A stretch of 64,000 nt of DNA from Caenorhabditis remanei (lineage: Eukaryota; Nematoda; Chromadorea; Rhabditida; Rhabditidae). Of the stretch, positions 46,440-56,139 are shown piece after piece (position 1 is the stretch's first letter; each line of letters starts with the position of its first letter). A program made the position numbers and the translations under genes. The stretch lies in NCBI RefSeq assembly GCF_010183535.1, contig NC_071330.1, positions 310,001-374,000 of the forward strand. The letters run 5' to 3'. Below the pieces are notes generated by a model. That model was given only the letters and a program-made list of their open reading frames with translations, was not told the DNA's origin and ran no database searches.

Positions 46440-47095
46440 ATGAACTTTGGCCGTTTTCAGTTGAAAATGACCAACTTTGAGAGTGTGTCATGATAATACA
46501 GATTGTCATATCTAGTAGGTTTCTACTGGATAATAAAGATCAAAAGTAGAGCATCATTTTTGTAGTTGACAACTTTTTTGTACGGACACTCCCTAGAGAG
46601 TTACGTGTAGACCAGTGTTGTCGGGAATTCCGAATTCCGGGCTTTTTTTAATTCCAACTTCCGACTTTCGGCTTCCGGCTAAGGAAAGTTACTTCGGACT
46701 TACGTCATTTCATAACTATGGAATTTACAAAAAGTATATTTTGCAGAAATACTTTGAAAATGGTCTAAAAGGACTGAAAATAGGATTTTCTTCTGCCAAA
46801 AACGAATTTTTTACCGATTTTTATGATTTTGCGGAAAAATCTACTTCCGACTTCCGACTTCCGACATATGGATCTGGAATTTTTTACTTCGTGCAAAATA
46901 GTGCGATTTTTGAGCTGTCGTCTTAAAATGACCATAACTCTCTAGGGAGCGTCCGTACAAAAAAGTTGTCAACTATAAAAATGCAGTTCTATGCTTGGTC
47001 TGTTCGATCCCATAAAAAGTTATTTTGTGGAACAGTTAGTTTTCCCATTACACACTCTCAAAGTTGGAGAATTTCAACTGAAAACGACCGGGTTA
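46440..47095. repeat. Nested palindrome related to 15505-16880
   Basis: The outer arms share ACAACTTTTTTGTACGGACA and AACTCTCTAGGGAG with their inverted partners. The inner part, about 46612-46900, has TTCCGACTTCCGACTTCCG-like words and a GTTGTCGGGAATTCC start, resembling the GTGCGGAA elements. Same outer family as 15505-16880 and the half copy near 2120. Confidence 0.7.
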
Positions 47096-47576
47096 ACCAA
47101 GGTTAGGCTGTCTTTTTTTAGCATGTATGTCTGTCTCTCCAGATCTCCGTATGTCTTTATATCTGTCCAAATATCAGGATGCCTGTTCTTATTTTGTGAT
47201 GTCCGTCTATCTACATAAATGTCTGTCTGTGTGTCTATCTGTCCAGATGTAGGTATATTTGGACTTCTTTCCGTCAGATCTGATATCAAAAAGTCAGTCG
47301 GATGTCTGTTTGTCCAAGTGACATTTTGGAAACATCCAAGTGGTGTCTGGCTGTGTTTCCAAATGTCCGAAGTTCCGGAGTTCTTTCAGTTCAAACGCCT
47401 GTGTGTCTGTTTGTCCGAATTTAAAAATGTCTGGATGTGATTTTGTCTGGTTATATTTTTAGTTTTCTGGATGTCTGTCTCATTTATATTCAACGTCCTG
47501 ATATTCCCCTCTACCCTATTCTCCCTCCCACCCCTACCCTATTCCCCATTTTCCAGCCGCTCCCCCTCTCTCCAAA

Positions 47577-47681
47577 ATGGCTGACGACGAGGACGACATC
47601 GTGTGGATCCGTGAAGACGCCTCAGGCGCGCCAGTCTCCTCACCGACCGATTTTTCAGAACCAAAACTTACATTGTTCTAA
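47577..47681 (+). pseudogene. Truncated duplicate of the NHL-like gene's first exon
   Basis: The first 24 codons match the gene starting at 35365 (MADDEDDIVWIREDASGAP...) with one synonymous difference in about 74 bp. The upstream TTTTCCAG trans-splice acceptor and leader are also copied. After TCACCGACC the sequence changes to unrelated DNA and stops after ten more codons. The following 60 bp (GTTCTAATCGTTATCAG...) resemble the 3' flank of the gene ending at 58781. It is on the opposite strand to its parent, 12 kb away. Confidence 0.85.
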
Positions 47682-48410
47682 TCGTTATCAGTATGTTTAC
47701 CTATTCTGAAACTGCAAATGTATTTCTGAAACTGCAATTCTGAAACTGCAATCATTTGAATTCCGAAAAAAAAGGGACTAATAAAACACTACATTATCAA
47801 GAAATGGAACAAGAGACGCGTGGATTTTTGAAAGAACAGAAGATATGAGGAAGTAGAGAAAAATACGAAATTATTAGGAAAACAATATAATGCTATAGAA
47901 GAACAAGCGGAGTAAGATGAAGGGTAACAATTCAAAACGTATCAAATTTGATTCTAAAAACATGCAGATTGAAAGAAGACGGGTCGCATTTGGAGAAAGT
48001 TTCAAGCACAAAAAATTACACGGAAAATCGAGAATTGAAATGGAGAAATTGAATGGTCAACAAATGAAACAAGAGATTGCTGACAATGAGAATTGAAAGG
48101 GGCAAGAGGAATGGAAAAGTAGGGAAAACATATAAAATCTCTAGGGAAAAATACTAGAAAAGAAACACGGGGAAGGATCTACATTGCTTAACATTTTCAG
48201 ATTGAAAATCAGAATATAGAATACAAAAAATGACACGTAAAATCGAGAAATCGAATTCAGAAATTGAATGGTCAACAAATGAAACAAGAGATTGCTGACA
48301 ATGAGAATTGGAAGGGGCAAGAGGAATGGAAAAGTAGGGAAAAAAAGATGAACATTTTTGAAAAAAAAACACGGGGAAAGAAGGAGGGATAATAATTCAA
48401 GATTCAAGTT

Positions 48411-51400
48411 TTAAATTGATATTATTTCATCATCGGAATTCTCAGCATCAGCCTGTTTCATCATAATATTCTTATTTCTAATTTCGACGCAAATCTTCTT
48501 TCCCGAAGCCTCTTCCACATGCGTTTTTGCACGCTTCAAAGATACATATTCATAATTCTCTGGATCCGTCGTTTCCTCAAGAATCGATTGAATCACGTTC
48601 GATGTCTTCTTGGAGAACAAGTGATTCAGCTTGACTGGGAATTTGAATTCCCCGGAGTATTTTTTGTGAGTGTACAGGATGAATGATTCAAATATAGCTT
48701 CATGCCTGTGTTTTGACGATCGATCTTCCTGAAAGAGATGATGGCCTAGAATTTCGGAAAGGAATAGTGAGTTCTTACCATGATCCACTCGGCCACTTTC
48801 CCGTACTTCAAGAATTTCCGAGTTGTTTTGCTCACCAGCGGGTTCGCAAGCTCGAATTCCAGAACTGCTTCGTAGCGATTCTGATCTTTTCCAACCGGGA
48901 GCATGTTCCAGACTTCCCGTCGCTTATATCCCCACAACAGAAAATGGAGCTTTTCTTTTAGTCGGAAGTGACGGATGAGGTTATTGAATAGTTTCTGATC
49001 AAGGCTGTAAACGAAAACTTGATTTACGGAGAAGATGTCTCAAACCTCGCAATCTTTGTGAAGCAAATTGTATTAACCAAGTGTTTTAACTCCGGTAGAT
49101 TACAATAGAATCCAGTGATTTCGTTGGACTTCATTCTGGAACAATTTGATTACAACAATAACAGAAAATCCGGGACAAATCGAAACGGGGCTACACCATG
49201 TCGCAGCGGTAAACTTTCGAACTTGGTGCATACCGTTCGTGAACATTTGAATTTGTATAGCAATGATATTATGGTATGCACGAAGATCGGAAGTTCACCG
49301 CTACGACAAATTGTATCCCCGTTAGCAACAGAGCGCGTCTGCATAGGTGGTCCTGGCCTCAACGTGAGTATTCATTTCAACACATTCGAAAAAAAAAGAG
49401 CTCTCTTCTGAACCAGCGTTAATCCCCGGCTATCTATAGAGCGCACTCACAGTTCTCCGATTTCCGTGCTGCGTGCCAACGTAGTTGTTGTATCTTCGTT
49501 TGTCGCATTCTGACAGAAAATCTCGGCAGCTTTGTAGATTTGAGACTTCTCGAGTTCTGGTTTTTTGGACATTTCACGCATCGCATCACTCCATGCCACG
49601 TCATCTGTCGCTCCACCTTTTTTCGATTCACGAAACTTGTCGAGGATCGTTTTCAGGACAATCTTCAACAGTTCGATGCATCGACTATTGGAAATGCGAA
49701 GATGGTAACTGAGTTCCTTGATTTTCACGTTCTGTCGTAGATTGTCGAGTTCTGTTTTGTTGTTATTTACGACATGCTCTCGAATTTTATCAGCATTCAG
49801 ACCGGAAGACGTGGCGGCTTCTAAAACCAAAATCATTAGATTTAGCTCGCATAGAATATCGAAATTCACCATAACACTTGTGTATCATCGTCGGATCGTC
49901 CCGTTCTTCAGACCTCTTCAATTTCGCCAAAACTGCGACCGCTTTCGTCGCTGTGATGCCCATAACGCGAGCGACATGAGTCGGTTTGTGTTTATCGGTA
50001 AGAACCTTTCTCCACTCTTTCAGCTTTTCATCATCGTACGTTTCGGGTGTATAGTACTTTTCTCTGACTTGCTCTTCGAGTTGCTCCCAATCGAGAGTTT
50101 CCAGAATGCTATCTGTTAGCACATTCTTCGCGCGTTCTCTGATGGAATGACCAGATCGGTGTGGAAGACCATCGCCTGTAAAATGTGTTGTTTTTTGTTT
50201 TGAAAGAAAACACCGGAAAGAACATACTTGCAACGGGCCGGATTTTTTTTGATTTTTTCGCAAAAAAGTCGATTTTTCGACTTTTTTGTTTTTACTTTTC
50301 GATGAAATACAAGTTTACATAGGATTTTTGACTATTTTTGATGAAAATTTTAAAAAATTTCGAAAAAATTTTGTGTAAAAATCGTGCACATTTTTTGGGT
50401 CCGGGCCGGCAACTTTCTCTACCGGGCCGGGCCGATATTTTGCAAGTCTAGGAAAGAACATGATCAAAACTGGAACGACTTGTCTGTAATTGTTATCAAT
50501 CAGGGATGTGCGGAACTAAAAATTTCAAAAACTTGGTTTTTCAAAAAGTTTATAGCCTATAGACACGCCAGATCGTAAAAACAGTGATTTTGACGATTCT
50601 GAACGCGTCAAAGGTGCGCCAGACATCATTCTTCCATGAAAAATGCTAATTTCTATAAATTATAGGCAAAATCAATAAATATGCAGTACCACTAAAAATT
50701 TTGAACATTTTGACACAGGCGTGACCAGGCTTGTTTGGTGAATCGGATAATTTCGGATAATTTAGCAGAATGCACAAGTTTTCCCGAAAATGCTTATAAA
50801 ACGGATTTTCTGTTGCGATTTTCAGAATGCACCTTTTAATATACGTGTCTTACAACCGCGCTCTACCGAAACCAAAGAAAATTGTGTGTGAAATTGAGAG
50901 ACTCAGAGAAAAAGAGACAGTTTTCAAGGGGATTTCGGTGAAGCGCAATACATCAAAATCAGAGTTTGGAGTGTCGTTGTCTCCGGTATTCTCCGACTTT
51001 TTTTTTCGGAGAATCGCACAAATTCTTTTTTTATCATCACGAAAATAGTTGAATTTCCGGTTTTTCGGTCAAAAATTTCGAACAATTTTTTGGATTTTTC
51101 TGGTAAGAAGTTTTCGAAAAAAAAATTTCCCACTTACACAATTTCGGCCAAAAATTGTTGACGTAGCGGTGCCAGACGAAATGGCTGTCTTCTTTTTTGC
51201 TTGTCATCATATATTTGAGGGCTTTCTTGACTTCAAGCCCGTTATCCATCGCGTACTTCCTCCAGTTTTGAAAAATTGTCACGGTTTCCTCGATTGAGAA
51301 GTTCTTGTTTGACCGCAAGTTGATTCCATGCGCCTCCGTCCTCTCGTATTGATCTTTTGTCAGATTGAGAATGTTTGCATGATAAAATAGATAACCATCG

Positions 51401-51533
51401 GGAGTATTGAGACCGGTCTGAAAAATAAATTTCGAATATTTCTTTCAAACATTTTAATTACCTCTGGTAAAAAATCCAGATCCAGTTCCTCCTCTTTCTT
51501 TGTTTTTTTCCGATACGGATCGTTTCTGCTCAT
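48411..51533 (-). CDS. Unrecognised multi-exon protein (gene X)
   Basis: Exons 51462-51533, 51138-51417, 49870-50175, 49451-49820, 49046-49135, 48779-49004 and 48411-48728 give 553 residues, all in phase with good donors (GTAAGT at the exon 2 end, GTGAAT at the exon 3 end). It begins with a basic segment (MSRNDPYRKKTKKEEEL). Residues about 45-130 are helical with Trp and His spacing vaguely like a Myb/homeodomain fold (FSIEETVTIFQNWRKYAM, WHRYVNNFWPKLC, HSIRERAKNVL), an impression only. The middle is Ala/Lys/Glu-rich helical and the C-terminus is acidic (QADAENSDDEIISI). No signal peptide or membrane segment. Its 3' flank and part of its 5' flank resemble those of the next gene. Function unknown. 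Confidence 0.7.
50224..50449. repeat. GGCC foldback in gene X intron 2
   Basis: Starts CATACTTGCAACGGGCCGG and ends CGGGCCGATATTTTGCAAGTC; the interior is AT-rich. Same family as 40178-40439. Confidence 0.75.
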
Positions 51534-52395
51534 CTGAAAATGAGATTCCTGAGTAAAAATGAGGAAAAATGTATGAAAAAAGGTTGACAAGGAAAAAGCT
51601 GTGAATTGGAGTCAAAAGCTAACAAAAAATTCCCAAAAATTTCGACATTTTTAGCAAAAAATCTTGCGAAATTAACAAAATTTGTCCAAAAAAAACATTT
51701 TATAATTTCCCGGGCTACGGTCGTTTCAAAAATACGCAATGCGTACAATGCGCAGTATTTTACGCGCAAACAGTCCGTTGTATTTTTTTCAGATTTTCAA
51801 ACTGAAAGCGCAATTCATCAGAAGGATACACCGGTGGACGTGACCGTCAGATGAAGGAACGTCACAAGTCGGATCACAAACAACGTGGAGCGGATAGGAA
51901 GAAAAGAGGCGCCTATTGAGAAGAGTAGTGCAATTAATTGTGATAATTATGTTCTTTTGTAGGGTTTTTTCCCGGTCAGGCTGATAATATTAAAAATATA
52001 GAAATTATTCAAACATTACATTAAAACTACACAAATGAAACAAGAGACGGATGGGTTGACTGAACAGAAGATGTGGGGAAGTAGAGAAAAACACAACATT
52101 ATTAGGAAAACATTAGAAAAACAAACGGGGAAAAACGATTCAAAATTTCGTGCTTTAAAAAAATGCAGCTTGAAAAAAGACGTACCACATTTGGAGGCAG
52201 TTTCAAACAGAGAAAAACACGGAAAATCAAAAATTCAAAAGCAGAAATTGAATTGTGAACTAATGAGACAAGAGAATTGATTGGGACAAGAGAAATGGAA
52301 AAGTAGGGAAAAACGTAACATTATAAGGAAAAAACATTAGAAAAGAAAACGGGGAAAGATGAATTGATGGCAATTCGAAAATGAAGTTTTAATTA
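51534..52395. other. Spacer between unrecognised genes X and Y
   Basis: Contains a TACGGTCGTTTCAAAAATAC / GCGCAGTATTTTACGCGCAA repeat at about 51715-51790, also found upstream of the next gene at about 55815-55890. The purine-rich stretch 52030-52380 (ATGAAACAAGAGACGGATGG, GGAAAAGTAGGGAAAAAC) matches the 3' flank of gene X at 47800-48400. No gene seen. Confidence 0.5.
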
Positions 52396-55212
52396 TTATG
52401 AAACAGCACAAGTCGTCTCCACACAATCCTTCTCGGCACAATCCGCACAGTTAAGCCCTGGAACTCTTTCACATCCTCTCTGATTGTGAACGAATTTTTT
52501 GAGTTTCTCACTTCGATTGAGCACACAAATCAGCTGGCACTGCTCAATTGCATCGAACAAGTCACAAGTTCTTAAATTGTACTTCTTCTTCACTGCATAC
52601 ACATCCACATAAACATCTTTTGCATAATCTTGGATCTCTGTGAATGTTTCAGTCAGTCCCAGATGTTTCAGCTCGTTTTTGAGATTCTGGAGAGTGAATC
52701 CATCGGATTTCGCATTTCTCACTTCTTTCGCTGGACGACTCGCATCTTTTCCAAGAGATAAGCACACCGATTCTTTGATTTTCTTCACGGTGTCTGTTTT
52801 GAGGAAGTATGGAGTCTCCTACAACATATGTTCTTAAAATTGATAAAAATCAAAAACTTACGATTTCCGGATTGAAAAAATTGTCAAAACTCTCCAAATT
52901 CATCGAATTCCATTGAACTTTTTGATATATTTTAATTCCGAAAATCAGATCCTTCATCAATTCGAAGAAGGCGTCGACGGCGAGAATGTAGAAACTCTTT
53001 GATTTGTTTGGTCCTTTGATTGGGGCAGCTCTGTGTTTCGCTCTCGTAATCCGATGAAGAATGAACTGAAATAGAGGAAAATGTAAAGAAATTGTGAAAA
53101 ATGAAATAAAAAATAATGTTTTCTGTTTTTAACACCAATTTTTCTCCAAAAAAACCAGTTTTTGACATGTCTTTTTGTGTAAAGCGCCTATTAGAACGGC
53201 ACGCTTCTTACAACCGCGCTCTACCGAAACCGAAGAAAATTGTGTGCGAAATTGAGAGACTCAGAGAAAAAGAGACATTTTTAAAGGGCATTTCGGTGGA
53301 GCGCGGTTGTAAGAAGCGTGCCGTGCTAATAAGTATTAAATTGTTCAAAATACTTTGATTTTCAAGCTCTTCTAGCAAATTTTTGAAGGATATGTAGAAA
53401 AAAGCTTATAGTTGTACGAAAATCGCCAAAATTTGCTCATTTTTGTGCTTAATTTCGTAAATTTCATTAATTTTTGTCCCAAAATTCACTTTTGAACGAA
53501 TTTTTCTTACAAAAATTTATACTTATACGAAGTGACAGCACTGCTGACTTGTCTGACCTAAAATGGTTGTTTAAACCATTTTTTTTTTGAGTCTTACCTC
53601 AATATCTTTAGTTTCAATCACACTTTCCATACTCATAGTGTGCAAAATTTGAGAATCTCCAGTATCCGTCTCAACTTCTCCAGAAAGTTCCGCTTTCATC
53701 ACATATCTCGATCGATCTTCATCTTCGAAAACTCGAACCACAGTTGGCACAGTCTTAGTGTCACTTGGGCGGAACATTTTCGGATTTTCATCGATAACGT
53801 CTTGGAGAGAACGAAGTGTCAGACCATATCTCATGAAAGTTGCAGCCATCACTCTCGGAATTTCTCTGATTGGCCAAATCTCGTTGAGATCAGTGAGAAG
53901 TGAGTGGATTCGAATGGATTTCCAAATATTGGAGTCCCAATTCACTTTTGGCGCCAGATTCTTGAATTTTTCGGTCATTTGATCCATGTTGAGACGCGAC
54001 AGTTCTACCTCCAGTTGTTCGAATATCACGTCCTGAAAATTATCGAGTTTTCTCCGTTTTTGAAATGCTGATCAACACAAGACGGTTCTCACAACTACGC
54101 TCTGTCGAAACTGATATTTGCAGGCCATCCCTCTTACAACTGCGCCCTACTGCTAACGAACGAGAGAGCATCAGCGAAAGAGACGCAGAGTTTTTTATCG
54201 CGCCGACATAGATTTCACAGTTAACTGCAGTTTTTGACCAATTTTAGCTGTTTTTAAATAATTTTTCGGTAAATTGTTATGAAAAACAGCGAAAATAGGT
54301 CAAAAACTGTGAAAATCTGAGTCGGCGCGAGAAAAAAACTCTGCGGTTCTCTCGCCGATGCTCTCTAGTTTGCGGTGGAGCGGAGTTGTAATAAAAATGC
54401 TCGGCTAATAAATATTGTGCTGGAAGTTAACAGAAACAGAGAGAAAGTCGATAGGGCAATTGAGAAAATCGTGATAATAGCCATTTTTAGAGTTTTTTGC
54501 TGTAATTTTTCTTACAGTGAACGGTTTTTTCTTCAACTCGTGTTTCAATTTCTTCTCCAACTCATCGGCAACTTCCTCATTGAATTTCACAAATTCCAAA
54601 CATTCAGTAAGTTTATCTTCTTGTGCTTTCAAACAGTACGCAATCAACGAGACATAATTCCATCGATTGGGATGAGTGAATTCCAAAACCATATTCTGAA
54701 GAAACACGAAGAGATCCGATTTCAGAATGTATTTCTCGTTGCTCTTCAGGCTTTTGTACAGAATCGGCGCCTTCTGAAAAATATGAATTTTCGTTGTAAA
54801 AAATGATTATTTTTGTTGCAAACCTGATAGTGTTCCTCCTCCACATTGAAATACGTGTGATTTTGCGAGAAATTTGAAAAAATTCGCACGTTTTCGGCCA
54901 GTTCCTGAGCTGATCCATACATTCCTGAAAGAATAATTTTGCATTTTTGAAATTTTTGCGATAAAGTTTAACTTACGAAGTTTATACCCCGATTTATCGA
55001 ACATTTTTTGCATGAATTTCACATTTTGTCCGTTGTCGACGTCTTCATTGTCGACAATTTCCAGATCGGCTCGAAACTGAAAAAGTTTATTTTATTTCTA
55101 AATTCATATTTTCCCCCCGAAAACTCACCTCCTCCAGAATATAACCCAACGACTCGGCATGAAGATACATTGGAGTGGCAAGTTGATACGGAACTTCCAG
55201 AAATTTCGACAT
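52396..55212 (-). CDS. Unrecognised multi-exon protein (gene Y)
   Basis: Exons 55129-55212, 54977-55076, 54824-54924, 54516-54773, 53598-54032, 52862-53065 and 52396-52818 give 534 residues; most introns are phase 0. It is predicted soluble and helical, with an acidic early segment (LEIVDNEDVDNGQ), a Lys/Glu-rich helix (ELEKKLKHELKKKPFT), a central block (REIPRVMAATFMRYGLTLRS) and a Cys-rich tail (CERVPGLNCADCAEKDCVET, then TCAVS) that could bind a metal or be disulfide-linked. No signal peptide. I do not recognise the family. The intron at 53066-53597 holds a family C palindrome and the one at 54033-54515 a family B palindrome. Confidence 0.7.
53193..53330. repeat. Palindrome family C, well-preserved copy
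   Basis: Nearly perfect arms: GAACGGCACGCTTCTTACAA and its inverted partner TTGTAAGAAGCGTGCCGTGC. It lies in an intron of gene Y. Confidence 0.85.
54130..54393. repeat. Palindrome family B copy in an intron of gene Y
   Basis: Inner GAGACGCAGAGTTTTTTATC and AAAAAACTCTGCGGTTCTCT, with outer ACAACTGCGCCCTA and CGGTGGAGCGGAGTTGTAAT. Confidence 0.8.
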
Positions 55213-56139
55213 TTTCAGCTGAAATTCTTTCGAAATTAAGAATATTCAGCCGAAAAAATGCGACAGTAAGAAGTGTCGTGAAATAAAATGCATGAAGTGC
55301 GCATGACAACGGAGAGTGATATTGTACATATTTTATTGATTTTAGTAATTTTTTAGACACAAAAGTTGAAAAATTATTTGCAAATAGCTTAAATTAAGAG
55401 AAAGCTCACTGAACTCACTGCAAACAGAGACCGTACGAATCGGGAAGAAACGAAATTGGGAAGAGACGAAAGCGGAAGAAACGAAACGGGAAGAAACGAA
55501 TCGGGAAGAAGCGAAACGGGAAGAACAGTTTTCCGCAAGTTTTCCTGACTTTGGCTAAAGTAATGGCTGCGCACAATGCTCTAAATCGATTTTTTAGTTT
55601 CGTAGCTTTATTTTTGACACAAAATTTAGCGCATAAGCCAGTAAAATCTTTTCTTAATTTTGGATTACGGTAAACTCCGCAATTTGACGTGAAGATGTTT
55701 GCAGAAATTTAGCCTGTTCTTCCCGATTCGTTTCTTCCCGTTTCGGTTCTTCCGCTTTCGTTTCTTCCCAATTACGTTTCTTCCCGATTCGTACGGTCTC
55801 TGCAAACAATTCATTGCGGGTTACGGTCGTTTCTAAAATACGCAATGCGTCCAATGCGCAGTATTTTACGCGCAAAGAGTCCGTTGTATTTTTTCAGATT
55901 TTCAAAATTAAAGCCCAATTTTTATCGGTTTTCCGATGTAATTTATAGTTTTTTGATTGATTAAAATGTTATATTTTACAAAATTCATTGATTTTCACAA
56001 TAAAATCGCATTTTTTCGTTGATATAGATCGAATCAAGTCATTTATTGATCAATCGAACACTATCTTTCGTCGCATATTTTTCCAAATAGAAAAGAAGTG
56101 CTAACAATTAAAACAAATCATTTTTCAGATAAAAACGAG
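55213..56139. other. Divergent promoter region between gene Y and gene Z, with an inverted minisatellite
   Basis: Genes Y and Z are transcribed away from each other, so both promoters should lie here. 55425-55520 contains six GGGAAGAAACGAA-type units; an inverted array (TTTCTTCCCGATTCG units) lies at 55704-55800, so the two could form a long stem. The TACGGTCGTTTC/GCGCAGTATTTTACGCGCAA repeat follows at 55815-55890. A TTTTTCAG trans-splice acceptor lies at 56121-56128. Confidence 0.6.

Larger units (their letters stand above)
45903..48410. other. Repeat-rich region upstream of the F-box gene
   Basis: Contains presumed F-box gene promoter DNA, a nested palindrome (46440-47095), a stretch rich in GTCTGTCTGTCC words (47120-47480), a truncated copy of the NHL gene's start (47577-47681), and purine-rich DNA with two 85-bp near-identical direct copies at about 48050-48130 and 48265-48350 (shared word ATGAAACAAGAGATTGCTGA). 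No full gene seen. Confidence 0.5.
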
